NCBI GenBank assembly: GCA_018336195.1
Contig: JAGXQV010000110.1
Span: 1 to 64,000, forward strand
DNA: 64,000 bases
DNA from: Sulfuricella sp.
GTDB taxonomy: Bacteria; Pseudomonadota; Gammaproteobacteria; Burkholderiales; Sulfuricellaceae
Direction of reading: 5' to 3'
Below the pieces are notes generated by a model. The model was not told where the DNA came from, searched no databases, and saw only the letters and a list, made by a program, of their open reading frames with translations. Shown here one piece after another: positions 53,784-63,318 of this stretch; within the stretch, counting starts at the first letter, position 1; every line of letters starts with the position of its first letter. The position numbers and the translations under genes are program-made.

Positions 53784-54614
53784 TTAGGCTAGCGCGATTT
53801 CCAGGTTGTCGATCAAGCGCGTCTTGCCCAGCCAGGCAGCCCCGAGAACCACCAAATTCCGCTCCTCCGGCGCCGCCGGCGCGAGCGTCGCGGCATTGCG
53901 CAGGGACAGGTAATCGACGCGCCAGCCGTGGCTCTCCAGGTCGCCACGGGCCGCCTGTTCGAGCGCTGCGTAGTCGCGACTGCCGGATTGCAGCGCTTCG
54001 CGGATCGTTGCCAGATTGCGGAACAAGCGTATTGCCTCGCCCCGTTCCGCCTCGCTCAGATAGCCGTTGCGCGAGCTCAGCGCCAAGTGATTCGGGGCGC
54101 GCGAAGTCTCGGCGGCGACGATCTCGATGGGCAGGTTGAATTGCTCGGCCAGCGCGCGGATCACCGCCAGTTGCTGGTAATCCTTCTTGCCGAACACCGC
54201 CGCGTGGGGTTGCACGACGTTGAAGAGTTTCAGCACCACCGTCGCCACCCCGCGGAAATGACCGGGGCGAAACTCCCCGCACAACTCCGTGGCGAGCGGC
54301 GGTGGCTCGACGAACATGGTCTGCTCGACCGGGTAAAGATCCGCCACCGACGGCGCGAAAACCACGTCGGCCAGCCCCTCCAGCTTGGCGCAATCGGCGT
54401 CGAGAGTACGCGGATATTGGGCATAATCCTCGTTGGGGCCGAATTGCAGGGGATTGACGAAGATGCTTACCACCACGCAATCGCCGTGCTTACGGGCGAG
54501 CCGCACCAGATCGAGATGCCCTTCGTGGAGATTGCCCATGGTCGGCACGAAAACGACGCGGGTCGCCCAGGACAGGCGTTGGCGCAATGCGGGAACGGTG
54601 TGGTGGATTTCCAT
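53784..54614 (-). CDS. panC: Pantothenate synthetase PanC
   Basis: A 276-residue ligase that joins pantoate and beta-alanine using ATP. The nucleotide motif is [17 protein letters not shown] and the pantoate region [38 protein letters not shown] is also typical. panB is not adjacent and panD is 35 kb away, so the pathway is dispersed. The heptamer array follows its stop and a REPIN precedes the gene. Confidence 0.97.
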   Translation of the reverse strand: MEIHHTVPALRQRLSWATRVVFVPTMGNLHEGHLDLVRLARKHGDCVVVSIFVNPLQFGPNEDYAQYPRTLDADCAKLEGLADVVFAPSVADLYPVEQTMFVEPPPLATELCGEFRPGHFRGVATVVLKLFNVVQPHAAVFGKKDYQQLAVIRALAEQFNLPIEIVAAETSRAPNHLALSSRNGYLSEAERGEAIRLFRNLATIREALQSGSRDYAALEQAARGDLESHGWRVDYLSLRNAATLAPAAPEERNLVVLGAAWLGKTRLIDNLEIALA

Positions 54615-54638
54615 GCTTTTTGAACCTGTTGCAACACC

Positions 54639-54717
54639 GTAGGCTGGGGTGAGGGACGAACCCCAGCATCACGGCTGACGTAAACAAGCTGGGGTTCGTA
54701 TCCTCACCCCAGCCTAC
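54639..54717. repeat. REPIN-type inverted pair, second stem sequence
   Basis: 79 bases. The arms 54639-54667 and 54688-54717 (inverted) each have the GTAGG head and a hairpin GCTGGGG/CCCCAGC around a loop TGAGGGACGAA or TGAGGATACGAA. The loop and head match the 46474 element (TGAGGCACGAA) while both sides of the stem differ in a compensatory way. It lies between panC and alaS. Confidence 0.85.
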
Positions 54718-54736
54718 GCAAATTGCCTTGTTGAAA

Positions 54737-57358
54737 TTACAGCTTGGCCTTTACCCACTCCGCCACGCCGGCCAGCGCCACGCCCAGGTTCTCCGGCTGG
54801 GTGCCGCCCGCTTGCGCCATGTCGGGGCGTCCGCCACCTTTGCCGCCGACCTGCTGGGCGACGAAGTTAACCAGTTCGCCGGCCTTTACCTTGGCGGTGA
54901 GATCGGCGGTGACACCAGCAATCAGCGAGACCTTGTCGCCTTCCACCGCCGCCAGCACCACGGCGGCGCTCTTGAGTTTATCCTTGAGCTTGTCGAGGGT
55001 CTCGCGCAGGGTCTTGACGTCGGCGCCTTCAAGCGGCGCGGCCAGCACCTTTACCCCATTGAAATCGACGGCCTGGGCAGCCAGATCGTCGCCCTGCGAA
55101 GACGCCAGTTTGGATTTGAGGCGGGCCAGTTCCTTTTCCAGAGCCTTGACGTTGTCCAGCACCTGGCTGAGCTTGCCGTCGATTTCCAGTGGTTGGGCAT
55201 GGAGTGCGTCGGCGATGGCAGCGAGTTGCTTCTGCTGGGATTGGGTAAGTTCCACCGCCATTTCGCCGGTGACGGCTTCGATGCGGCGCACGCCAGCCGC
55301 CACGCCGGTTTCGGCGACGATGCGGAACAGGCCGATGTCGCCGGTATGCTTGACGTGGGTGCCGCCGCACAATTCGGTGGAGAAGTCGCCCATGCCCACC
55401 ACCCGTACCTCGTCGCCGTATTTTTCGCCGAACAGCGCCATTGCCCCGGCCTTGACGGCCTGATCGTGCTTCATCAAGCGGGTTTCGACATGGTGATTGC
55501 GGCGGATTTCGGCGTTCACCAGGCGTTCGATCTGGCGTTGTTCCGCGGTGCTGACCGGCTGGTTGTGCGAGAAGTCGAAACGGGTGCGGCTGTCGTCGAC
55601 CGCCGAGCCTTTCTGGGTGACGTGCTCGCCCAATATCTTGCGCAGTGCGGCGTGCAGCAGGTGGGTGGCGGAATGGTTCCACGCCGAGCGGCTGCGGATT
55701 TCTCCGTTGACCTGGGCCGTCACCGTATCGCCCACGGCGAGCTTGCCAACCGTCAGTTCGCCGCGCTGGCCGAATACTTCGGCCTTGATCTTGTGGGTGT
55801 CGCCAACCAGGAAAGTCCCGTGGTCGCAGGATATTTCGCCACGGTCGCCGGCCTGACCGCCGGATTCGGCGTAGAACGGAGTGCGGTCGAGTACCACCAC
55901 GGTTTCCAGCGCTTCGGCGCCGGCGCGAATTTCCTGCACCGCTTCGCCGTTCTGGTAGAGCGCCAGCACTTTGGCTTCACTGTTCAGGGTGTCGTAGCCG
56001 ATGAATTCGGTCTTTTCGCCGTCGTATTCGACACTGGCTTTCATGGTGAATTTGCCGGCGGCGCGGGCGCGGTTGCGCTGCTCATCCATGGCCGCTTCGA
56101 AACCGGCAAAGTCCACGGTGATGCCGCGTTCGCGGGCGATGTCGGCAGTCAGGTCGATGGGGAAGCCGTAGGTGTCGTAAAGTTTGAACACGGTTTCGCC
56201 GTCGAGCATCCGGTCCTCATTGTGCAAGGCGTTTTCCAGGATGGTCATGCCGTTTTCCAGGGTTTCGGCGAATTTCTCCTCCTCGCCCTTGAGGGTCGCG
56301 GCGACGCGATCCTGGGCTTTCACCAATTCGGGATAAGCGTCGCCCATCGCCGTGGCGAGTGCCGCCACCAGCGTATGGAAGAACGGCTTGGGCTGGCCCA
56401 GCTTATAGCCGTGGCGGATGGCGCGGCGGATGATGCGGCGCAGCACGTAGCCGCGCCCTTCGTTGCTGGGGATGATGCCGTCGCAGATCAGGAAGGAACA
56501 GGCGCGGATGTGGTCCGCGATCACCTTCAGCGAATTGTTGGCAAGGTCGCTGGTGCCGGTGGCGCGCGCCGCCGCCTTGATGAGGTCTTGAAACAGATCG
56601 ATTTCATAGTTGCTGTGGACGTGCTGCATCACCGCCGAAATGCGCTCCAGGCCCATGCCGGTATCCACCGAGGGCTTGGGCAGCGGATTCAGCGTGCCGG
56701 TCTCGTCGCGGTTGAACTGCATGAACACCACGTTCCAAATCTCGATGAAACGGTCGCCGTCCTCATCCGGTGATCCGGGCGGGCCGCCGGGGATCTCCGC
56801 GCCGTGATCGTAGAAAATCTCGGTACATGGGCCGCACGGGCCGGTATCGCCCATTTGCCAGAAATTATCGCTGGCGTACTTGGCGCCCTTGTTGTCGCCG
56901 ATGCGGATGATGCGCTCCACCGGCACGCCGATTTCCTTGGCCCAGATGTCGTGGGCTTCGTCGTCTTCGTGATAGACCGTCACCGTCAGCTTGTCGGCGG
57001 GGATTTGCATGGTGACGGTAAGGAATTCCCAGGCGTAATTGATGGCGTCGCGCTTGAAATAATCGCCGAAACTGAAATTCCCCAGCATTTCGAAGAAAGT
57101 GTGGTGACGCGCCGTGTAGCCGACGTTTTCCAGGTCGTTGTGCTTGCCCCCGGCGCGCACGCAGCGCTGCGAACTGGCGGCGCGCAGGTAAGCACGCTTG
57201 TCGTCGCCGAGGAACACGTCCTTGAATTGCACCATGCCCGCGTTGGTGAACAGCAGAGTGGGGTCGTTGCCCGGAATCAACGGGCTGGAAGCGACCACTT
57301 CATGGCCCTTGGAAGCGAAGTAGTCGAGGAATTTTTGGCGGATTTCGGAAGATTTCAT
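54737..57358 (-). CDS. alaS: Alanyl-tRNA synthetase
   Basis: An 873-residue class II synthetase. The N-terminal [20 protein letters not shown] and [21 protein letters not shown] form the catalytic core. The editing domain has [11 protein letters not shown] (HxxxH) and [15 protein letters not shown] (CxxxH zinc-binding). The C-terminal dimerisation domain is [15 protein letters not shown]. It usually follows recX; here two toxin-antitoxin modules intervene. Confidence 0.99.
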   Translation of the reverse strand: MKSSEIRQKFLDYFASKGHEVVASSPLIPGNDPTLLFTNAGMVQFKDVFLGDDKRAYLRAASSQRCVRAGGKHNDLENVGYTARHHTFFEMLGNFSFGDYFKRDAINYAWEFLTVTMQIPADKLTVTVYHEDDEAHDIWAKEIGVPVERIIRIGDNKGAKYASDNFWQMGDTGPCGPCTEIFYDHGAEIPGGPPGSPDEDGDRFIEIWNVVFMQFNRDETGTLNPLPKPSVDTGMGLERISAVMQHVHSNYEIDLFQDLIKAAARATGTSDLANNSLKVIADHIRACSFLICDGIIPSNEGRGYVLRRIIRRAIRHGYKLGQPKPFFHTLVAALATAMGDAYPELVKAQDRVAATLKGEEEKFAETLENGMTILENALHNEDRMLDGETVFKLYDTYGFPIDLTADIARERGITVDFAGFEAAMDEQRNRARAAGKFTMKASVEYDGEKTEFIGYDTLNSEAKVLALYQNGEAVQEIRAGAEALETVVVLDRTPFYAESGGQAGDRGEISCDHGTFLVGDTHKIKAEVFGQRGELTVGKLAVGDTVTAQVNGEIRSRSAWNHSATHLLHAALRKILGEHVTQKGSAVDDSRTRFDFSHNQPVSTAEQRQIERLVNAEIRRNHHVETRLMKHDQAVKAGAMALFGEKYGDEVRVVGMGDFSTELCGGTHVKHTGDIGLFRIVAETGVAAGVRRIEAVTGEMAVELTQSQQKQLAAIADALHAQPLEIDGKLSQVLDNVKALEKELARLKSKLASSQGDDLAAQAVDFNGVKVLAAPLEGADVKTLRETLDKLKDKLKSAAVVLAAVEGDKVSLIAGVTADLTAKVKAGELVNFVAQQVGGKGGGRPDMAQAGGTQPENLGVALAGVAEWVKAKL

Positions 57359-57365
57359 GTTTGGC

Positions 57366-57551
57366 TCAAATACCTAATTGTTTAAATATCAGCTTGGCAA
57401 GGCTGTCTTTGATTTCGGTGTGGCGAGGAATCGGAGATTTTCTCCCGTTTTGCGGGTTGATGTAAATATCGTGATTCGCGCCATGCCGATGTAAATGGCA
57501 ATGCTGGCAATGCTGCTGCACCAGCAAGCGAATCAACTCGCCTCGCTTCAT
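57366..57551 (-). CDS. HicA-like mRNA interferase toxin
   Basis: A 61-residue HicA-type dsRBD-like toxin. The active His is in [16 protein letters not shown], and [15 protein letters not shown] is standard. The segment [15 protein letters not shown] contains one extra QHC caused by a perfect 9-base tandem duplication (57498-57515). The start overlaps the antitoxin stop by four bases. The extra triplet lies between helix 1 and the catalytic strand and may alter activity. Confidence 0.85.
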   Translation of the reverse strand: MKRGELIRLLVQQHCQHCHLHRHGANHDIYINPQNGRKSPIPRHTEIKDSLAKLIFKQLGI

Positions 57552-57754
57552 GCCGCTAATTGTAACGGCTTGGTCATGGCGGAAGGCGGCACCGGCATGT
57601 CTTCATCATCGGCCTGCAACAACTTGTAAACCTCTGCGATATTGTCTTCCAACTCAGGCAATGTTTCTCCCTGACTGAAACAGCCCGGCACTTCGCGTAA
57701 ACGTCCGACAAACCAGCCGTCATCTTGCCAATATTCAAGCGTAAAAGTGGACAT
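57548..57754 (-). CDS. HicB-like antitoxin
   Basis: 68 residues of the HicB partial RNase H fold (STFTLEYWQDDGWFVGRLREVPGCFSQGETLPELEDNIAEVYKLL) without a DNA-binding C-terminal domain. The ATG at 57754 has GGAGA eight bases before it. The antitoxin precedes the toxin, reversed relative to the classical hicAB order. Confidence 0.88.
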   Translation of the reverse strand: MSTFTLEYWQDDGWFVGRLREVPGCFSQGETLPELEDNIAEVYKLLQADDEDMPVPPSAMTKPLQLAA

Positions 57755-57784
57755 CAGGTATTCTCCATAATCACAACCGGTTTT

Positions 57785-57816
57785 GTAGATGGGGGCGCTA
57801 CGCTTCACCCACCTAC
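57785..57816 (-). repeat. REP-like hairpin between hicB and the PIN toxin gene
   Basis: On the minus strand it begins GTAGGTGGGTGAAGCG, with a short stem GGTGGG pairing CCCATC and ending in CTAC, so the whole element is also GTAG...CTAC symmetric. It is more distant from the 46474 family but has the same head. It overlaps the end of the PIN-toxin gene (57813-57816). Confidence 0.5.
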
Positions 57817-58253
57817 GTTAATGTACTCGACCACGGATCGACCAGCTTCAATCCGTCGATCTTGAGAAAGTCCCTGGCATTTCGCGTTGCCAAGGGCAAA
57901 CCGTTGCTCAGCGCTATTGCCGCGATTTGCCCGTCTTCGCTGGTGATTGGGGCACCAATGCGGCTGCGCGCCGCCACCAATACGGCGTATTCACGGGCCG
58001 CCGCTTCGTCGAAGGGCAGGCAGCGTCCGGCAAAATCCTCGGCGAACATGCGTTCGGCGGCTTCGGCAAGCGCATCCCGGCGTTTTCCGCCGGGCAGCAA
58101 GGCTATGCCGAGCAGGATTTCGGCCTGAGTAACGGTGCTCACCTTGAACAACTCATCATCTGTGCGGGCAAACCAGTCCAGGACTGCCGGATCGGGGCGT
58201 TGCCTCATTAATTCGGAGAGCACATTGGTATCCAGCAGGATTCCTCGCACCAT
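57813..58253 (-). CDS. PIN-domain ribonuclease toxin (FitB/VapC-like)
   Basis: 146 residues. The PIN acidic residues are in ILLDTNVLSELMR, TQAEILLGIALLPGGKRR (Glu) and TSEDGQIAAIALSNGLPLATRNARDF (two Asp). This is a Mg2+-dependent RNase, usually cutting tRNA or mRNA. The ATG at 58253 is one base into the antitoxin stop (TGATG). The longer frame from 58526 is a shadow of the antitoxin. Confidence 0.94.
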   Translation of the reverse strand: MVRGILLDTNVLSELMRQRPDPAVLDWFARTDDELFKVSTVTQAEILLGIALLPGGKRRDALAEAAERMFAEDFAGRCLPFDEAAAREYAVLVAARSRIGAPITSEDGQIAAIALSNGLPLATRNARDFLKIDGLKLVDPWSSTLT

Positions 58254-58498
58254 CAGGCATCCGGCTCGGACGGAATGCGGGCCGGACGGCGTTCCGGGAG
58301 AGGCAGGTTGTCGGCGTCCAGGCCGGCGAAACGCTGCTGGATACGCTGCGCAAAAGCCGTCGGGTTGGCTGTCGGCATGACTGCTTGGCTGAGTATCCAG
58401 CGTGCTTCCTGTTCCATCGAACAGCCGTGTCGTGCGGCTTGCAAACGCAGGCGGGATTTGAGTTCTTCGTCGAGGTTGCGGATGGTCAGGCTGGCCAT
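58253..58498 (-). CDS. FitA-like ribbon-helix-helix antitoxin
   Basis: 81 residues: MASLTIRNLDEELKSRLRLQAARHG is a textbook FitA RHH start, then MEQEARWILSQAV. The C-terminal tail (AQRIQQRFAGLDADN, PERRPARIPSEPDA) should mask the PIN active site. It probably binds the palindrome at 58513-58529. Confidence 0.93.
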   Translation of the reverse strand: MASLTIRNLDEELKSRLRLQAARHGCSMEQEARWILSQAVMPTANPTAFAQRIQQRFAGLDADNLPLPERRPARIPSEPDA

Positions 58499-58512
58499 GA
58501 TCTACGTCCGAT

Positions 58513-58529
58513 TGATTGCACTGCAATCA
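58513..58529 (-). promoter_or_regulatory. Palindrome TGATTGCA-N-TGCAATCA, probable FitA operator
   Basis: A perfect 8-1-8 palindrome, 15 bases upstream of the fitA-like start, next to a TACACT -10-like box on the minus strand. The position suits autoregulation by the RHH antitoxin. Confidence 0.72.
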
Positions 58530-58588
58530 GTGTAGTCAGCTTTCGGATGTGGGGCAAGGCAGTTCGGGAAAGGGCGGCATAGCACACG

Positions 58589-59038
58589 CTATGATTCTTC
58601 CACCCCCTTCAATATCTTGAAGATGATTTCCTGCCCAAAACCCCGTCCCGCCAGGAAACGCATCTGCTTGGCCTTTTCCTTGGCGTCGGCGGGCGGCGTA
58701 CCGAATTTCTTGGCCCACACGGCGCGGGCGGTTTCCAGTTCGTTTTCCCGAACTTCCGGTAAAACCGCCGCGATGCCTTCTTCGCTCACGCCCTTTTCGC
58801 GCAGTTCGTGGACGATGCGGCGGCTGCCGTACTTGCCTTGCCGGGCGGTGACCAGCATGTCGGCGTAGCGTTCTTCGGAAAGCCAGCCGTGGCGGGTGAA
58901 ATCGTCGAGGAGCGCGTCGATCTCGCCGCGTTCCTCGCAGTAGGGGGCCAGCTTGCGCGCCAGTTCGGCGCGGGTGTGTTCGCGCCGCGCCAGATAGGCC
59001 AGGGCGCGTTCACGAATGGTCATGGCGTCATTCGCCAT
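58589..59038 (-). CDS. recX: Regulatory protein RecX
   Basis: A 149-residue RecA modulator with three tandem triple-helix units (RERALAYLARREHTRAELARKL; LLDDFTRHGWLSEERYADMLVTARQGKYGSRRIVHEL; EKAKQMRFLAGRGFGQEIIFKIL). It binds in the RecA filament groove. The ATG at 59038 is used, with AGAGGGAA upstream; other ATGs at 59044 and 59023 are close. It lies 137 bases after recA. Confidence 0.94.
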   Translation of the reverse strand: MANDAMTIRERALAYLARREHTRAELARKLAPYCEERGEIDALLDDFTRHGWLSEERYADMLVTARQGKYGSRRIVHELREKGVSEEGIAAVLPEVRENELETARAVWAKKFGTPPADAKEKAKQMRFLAGRGFGQEIIFKILKGVEES

Positions 59039-59175
59039 GACCATTTCCCTCTCCCCAGCCCTCTCCCAAAGGGCGCGCCCGTAAAGGGCGTCCCCGCCGG
59101 GATTGGCGGCAAAGCCGCTCAATCCGGCGAGAAGGGGGGCAAAGTGCCGCTTTGCGGCGCTGCTTTACGCGGGGT
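59039..59175 (-). other. Hairpin-rich spacer between recA and recX
   Basis: 137 GC-rich bases with at least three potential stems: GCCGC/GCGGC near 59146-59160, GGATT...AATCC with GCGGC/GCCGC around 59099-59125, and GCCC/GGGC around 59077-59096. None has a T-run, so they are not clear terminators. They could attenuate or stabilise the recA-recX transcript. Confidence 0.45.
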
Positions 59176-60207
<1,032 letters not shown>

Positions 60208-60240
60208 GTTTGTTCCTTTTGTTGTGTAGTTTAAAACCGT

Positions 60241-60531
60241 CTAATGACGATTTTTCCAATAATCCGGTTTACGCCGTAAATGCATTACCGCCAGCACATA
60301 AATCTGGCCCTTTTCGATGCCGTATATCACCCCAAAGGGAAAACGGTTTGTCAAACAGCGCCGAACATCATCGACCAATGCCGGCCAAGCCAAGGGGTTG
60401 GCACGGATATTTTCAAGCGCGTTCAGCACCTCCAGGGAAAAATCCTGACCAAGGCCCGGCTCCCTTGCCTCATAGTATTCAATTGCTTCGAAAAACTCCT
60501 CTTCCGCCTCCGGGTGAAAAACAAATTTCAC
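60241..60531 (-). CDS. ParE/RelE-superfamily toxin
   Basis: A 96-residue RelE/ParE fold protein: FHPEAEEEFFEAIEYYEAREPGLGQDF helices, then FPFGVIYGIEKGQIYVLAVMHLRRKPDYWKNR. In this family members inhibit gyrase or cut ribosome-bound mRNA. The start overlaps the antitoxin stop by four bases. It separates recA from cinA. Confidence 0.92.
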   Translation of the reverse strand: MKFVFHPEAEEEFFEAIEYYEAREPGLGQDFSLEVLNALENIRANPLAWPALVDDVRRCLTNRFPFGVIYGIEKGQIYVLAVMHLRRKPDYWKNRH

Positions 60532-60755
60532 GACGGAAATCGCCGCTGCAGGCGTGAAAGGATTGCCTCTCCGGGAATGGCCACAACATCGCCCGAGCGT
60601 AATTCAGCCAAGCGCCGCTGGGCAATCTCCGACCACTGTTTGTCTACGGCGGCATCCTGCCGGTCGAGAAAATGAAGGAGGGCGTCCACCACCACCGCGA
60701 GTTCCTCGGCAGGCAACGATTCCGCCTCGCGAATAATTTCGTTGGTGCTCAACAT
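60528..60755 (-). CDS. Addiction-module antitoxin component
   Basis: 75 residues: STNEIIREAESLPAEELAVVVDALLHFLDRQ, a helical region, and a C-terminal tail LAELRSGDVVAIPGEAILSRLQRRF of the putative addiction-module family that pairs with ParE/RelE toxins. The ATG at 60755 has AAGG six bases before it. Confidence 0.88.
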   Translation of the reverse strand: MLSTNEIIREAESLPAEELAVVVDALLHFLDRQDAAVDKQWSEIAQRRLAELRSGDVVAIPGEAILSRLQRRFPS

Positions 60756-60798
60756 ATCCATCCTTTTGCTTGATGTGGGAGAGGGCTCCTACATGTCA

Positions 60799-60821
60799 TC
60801 GCGACTGCAGAAGCGTCGCGA
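60799..60821. repeat. GC-rich hairpin near the TA promoter
   Basis: TCGCGAC (60799-60805) and GTCGCGA (60815-60821) are perfect 7-base arms around a 9-base loop. It lies upstream of the ParDE-like operon and after cinA; flanking GTGGGAGAGG and CTCCTAC suggest a degenerate REP of another type. Confidence 0.5.
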
Positions 60822-60847
60822 ACCCATCAACAACCATATGAATTATG

Positions 60848-61336
60848 TCATAAATTTAGCATCGCCAGAACACCTTCCAGTGCCAGCGTCACGGCTTGCT
60901 CACGCACGTCGCGGCGGTCGCCGGGAAAGATATATTTTTCGCTGTAGAGCTTGCCGTTTTTGTCGGCCCAGGCGAAGCACACCGTGCCGACCGGCTTGTC
61001 GGGCGTGCCGCCGGTCGGGCCGGCGATGCCGCTGATCGCCAGGGCGATGTCGGCGCGGCTGTGGGCGAGTGCGCCCAACGCCATTTCGCGCACCGTCGCT
61101 TCGCTCACCGCGCCGTGGTCGGCGAGGGTTGCTTCAGAGACGCCGAGCATCTCTTGCTTGGCGAGATTGGTGTAGGTGATGAAACCGCGGTCGTACCATT
61201 GCGAACTGCCGGAAATGGCCGTGACGGCTGCGCCGACCCAGCCGCCGGTGCAGGATTCAGCCGTGGTCAGCCATAGGTTGTTTTGTTTGAGGGCCGCGCC
61301 GACGCGGGTGGCCAGTTCGTCGAGTGCGTCATCCAT
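60848..61336 (-). CDS. pncC: CinA-family nicotinamide-nucleotide amidase PncC
   Basis: A 162-residue single-domain CinA C-terminal-type enzyme that converts NMN to nicotinate mononucleotide. It has LWLTTAESCTGGWVGAAVTAISGSSQWYDRGFITYTN, EMALGALAHSRADIALAISGIAGPTGGTPDKPVGTVCFAW. The Ser in AESCTGG is part of the active site. It overlaps pgpA by eight bases. Confidence 0.95.
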   Translation of the reverse strand: MDDALDELATRVGAALKQNNLWLTTAESCTGGWVGAAVTAISGSSQWYDRGFITYTNLAKQEMLGVSEATLADHGAVSEATVREMALGALAHSRADIALAISGIAGPTGGTPDKPVGTVCFAWADKNGKLYSEKYIFPGDRRDVREQAVTLALEGVLAMLNL

Positions 61337-61820
61337 GAAATATCACCAGCAGGCAAAGGATAGAATAAATGGCGGCGAGCAGGTCGTCGAACATCACCCC
61401 GAAGCCGTTTTTCAGGCGCTGGTCGAACCAGTTAATGGGAAACGGCTTCATGATGTCGAACACGCGGAACAGCACGAAGGACGCCAGCGCGCCGGCCAAG
61501 GTAGGCGGGGCGACGTACAGCACCAGCAGCATCGCGACGATTTCGTCCCACACGATGCCGCCGTGGTCGGGCACGCCGAGCGCCTTGCCGGCGGCGTCGC
61601 ACCAGTTGATGCCGAGGACGTAGAGGAGTGCCAGCAGGCCCAGGAAAGCCCAATCCGGCAGGCCTTGCAACAACCAGAAGAGGGGAAAGGCGACCAGCGT
61701 GCCGACCGTGCCCGGCGCTTTCGGGCTGAGTCCCGCGCCGAAGCCGAAGGCCAGGAAATAGGCGGGATGGCTGCGGACGAAGCGCCAGTCAGGCGAAATG
61801 GTCGAATCCGGCTCTGCCAA
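61329..61820 (-). CDS. pgpA: Phosphatidylglycerophosphatase A
   Basis: A 163-residue membrane enzyme that dephosphorylates phosphatidylglycerol phosphate. It has FGFGAGLSPKAPGTVGTL, the acidic GIVWDEIVAM and FVLFRVFDIMKPFPINWFDQ; about four TM helices. It overlaps thiL by 32 bases at its start and pncC at its end, giving a thiL-pgpA-pncC operon. Confidence 0.96.
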   Translation of the reverse strand: MAEPDSTISPDWRFVRSHPAYFLAFGFGAGLSPKAPGTVGTLVAFPLFWLLQGLPDWAFLGLLALLYVLGINWCDAAGKALGVPDHGGIVWDEIVAMLLVLYVAPPTLAGALASFVLFRVFDIMKPFPINWFDQRLKNGFGVMFDDLLAAIYSILCLLVIFHG

Positions 61821-62745
61821 GCTTGATCTCCTTGCCGCTTTCGTCGCTGACCCGCACCCCGTGGCCGTAGCCGATCTGGCCGATGCGGGTCAGCGCGATA
61901 TCCAGTTCCTGGCCGAGTTCGATGATCGCATCGCGATTATCCCGGTCAGCGCTGAAGCACAGTTCGTAATCGTCGCCGCCGGCCAGCAGGCATTCCAGGG
62001 CGACATCGTCGCCAAGCTGGCGCACCAGCGTGTCGGAAGCGGGGAGATTGAGGAAGTCGATTTCCGCGCCGAGTTTGGAGGCCTGGACGATATGCCCGAG
62101 GTCGGCGAGCAGCCCGTCGGAAAGATCGATGGCGCCATGCGCCAGACCCAGCAAGGCCTGACCGAGCGCCACGCGGGGCTTGGGGTCGTGGAGGGCGGGC
62201 AGCACCTGGGCCGCTTCGCGCTCCGAGAGATGCAGACGTCCCTGGAGGTGGGCCAGCGCCAGCGCGGCGTTGCCCAGCCGCCCCGATACCCAGATATCGT
62301 CGCCGGCCAGCGCGCCGCTACGGCGCAGAGCCTTGCCGGCGGGCACTTCACCCATGATGGTGACGCTGATGTTGAGCGGGCCGCGGGTGGTATCGCCGCC
62401 CACCAGATCGACGCCGAAGCGCTCGGCCATCTCGAAAAAACCGCCGGCAAAGGCCGCCAGCCAGGTTTCATCGGCATTCGGCAGGGCCAGCGCGAGGGTT
62501 GCCCAGCGCGGCACGGCGCCCATCGCGGCGAGGTCGGAGAGGTTCACCGCCAGGCATTTGCGGCCCAGCAGGCGCGGGTCGGCATCCTCAAAGAAATGCC
62601 GGCCGGCCACCAGCATGTCGGTGGAAACGGCCAGTTCCATGCCCGGCGCCACGGCCAGCAGGGCGGCGTCGTCGCCAACGCCGAGCACGGCATGGGCAGC
62701 CGGGCGGGTGAAATAGTCGCGGATCAGATCGAATTCGGAAGACAT
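61789..62745 (-). CDS. thiL: Thiamine-monophosphate kinase
   Basis: A 318-residue kinase making thiamine diphosphate. It has GVGDDAALLAV, STDMLVAGRHF, AVNLSDLAAMGAVPRWATLALALP, VGGDTTRGPLNISVTIMGE and DLSDGLLADLGHIVQASKLGAEI, all metal and ATP sites. First gene of the thiL-pgpA-pncC operon. Confidence 0.97.
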   Translation of the reverse strand: MSSEFDLIRDYFTRPAAHAVLGVGDDAALLAVAPGMELAVSTDMLVAGRHFFEDADPRLLGRKCLAVNLSDLAAMGAVPRWATLALALPNADETWLAAFAGGFFEMAERFGVDLVGGDTTRGPLNISVTIMGEVPAGKALRRSGALAGDDIWVSGRLGNAALALAHLQGRLHLSEREAAQVLPALHDPKPRVALGQALLGLAHGAIDLSDGLLADLGHIVQASKLGAEIDFLNLPASDTLVRQLGDDVALECLLAGGDDYELCFSADRDNRDAIIELGQELDIALTRIGQIGYGHGVRVSDESGKEIKLGRAGFDHFA

Positions 62746-62807
62746 GGGGCGCTATCGTAGCATATTCACTTGGCCCCACCGCGACGGGCTTTCAAGTGGA
62801 AAATCTC

Positions 62808-62897
62808 ACCGCAAAGGCGCCGAGACGCGAAAGTGCGCAAAGAAAACACGGCAAAAAAAATGCGGATTTTTCTTTGCGCCTTGGCGCCTTTGCGGTT
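62808..62897. repeat. Imperfect inverted repeat upstream of thiL
   Basis: Arms at 62808-62846 and 62867-62897 are complementary in ACCGCAAAGGCGCC and GCGCAAAGAAAA, with an eight-base extra piece in the left arm. The spacer is A-rich. It lies between the S4-domain gene and thiL on the minus strand and may act as a terminator for the former, or be a MITE-like relic. Confidence 0.65.
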
Positions 62898-62916
62898 AAA
62901 GAATATTCCTCAAGCT

Positions 62917-63318
62917 TCAGCTCTCGGTAAAGCGCACGATGTGGCGGCGGTCGCGTTTGGTGGGGCGGCCCTTGCGGTCGCCCAGCGCATCGTGGTCGAT
63001 CTTCAATTGTGCTGCCAGTGCCTCGCGGGCAATGCGGCTTTCCTCACTCTCGCGGTACAGTTTGGCGGCTTCCGGGGCCGGGCCGCGCCGCGTCGAAAGG
63101 GCGAGCACGGTGACGATGAATTCGAACTGCTCGCGGCGGATGTGCAGCACGTCGCCGACGTTGACCGCCTTGGCCGGTTTCACGCGCAGTTCGTTGATGT
63201 GCACCTTGCCGCCGTCCACCGCCTCGGCGGCAAGCTGACGGGTCTTGAAAAAGCGCGCCGCCCACAGCCATTTGTCGATGCGCACCTTGTCGTCGCGATC
63301 GTCGTCGTTGTGCTTCAT
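62917..63318 (-). CDS. S4-domain RNA-binding protein (Hsp15-like)
   Basis: A 133-residue Hsp15/HslR-type protein. The S4 domain starts RIDKWLWAARFFKTRQLAAEAVDGGKVHINELRVKPAKAVNVGD. The C-terminal region is basic (GRPTKRDRRHIVRF). It binds stalled 50S subunits carrying peptidyl-tRNA. It overlaps the gene upstream by four bases (ATGA). Confidence 0.93.
   Translation of the reverse strand: MKHNDDDRDDKVRIDKWLWAARFFKTRQLAAEAVDGGKVHINELRVKPAKAVNVGDVLHIRREQFEFIVTVLALSTRRGPAPEAAKLYRESEESRIAREALAAQLKIDHDALGDRKGRPTKRDRRHIVRFTES

Noticed and set aside
54728..56773. A 681-codon open frame opposite alaS
   Set aside because: Antisense shadow of alanyl-tRNA synthetase, composed of repetitive Gly/Val/His/Asp.
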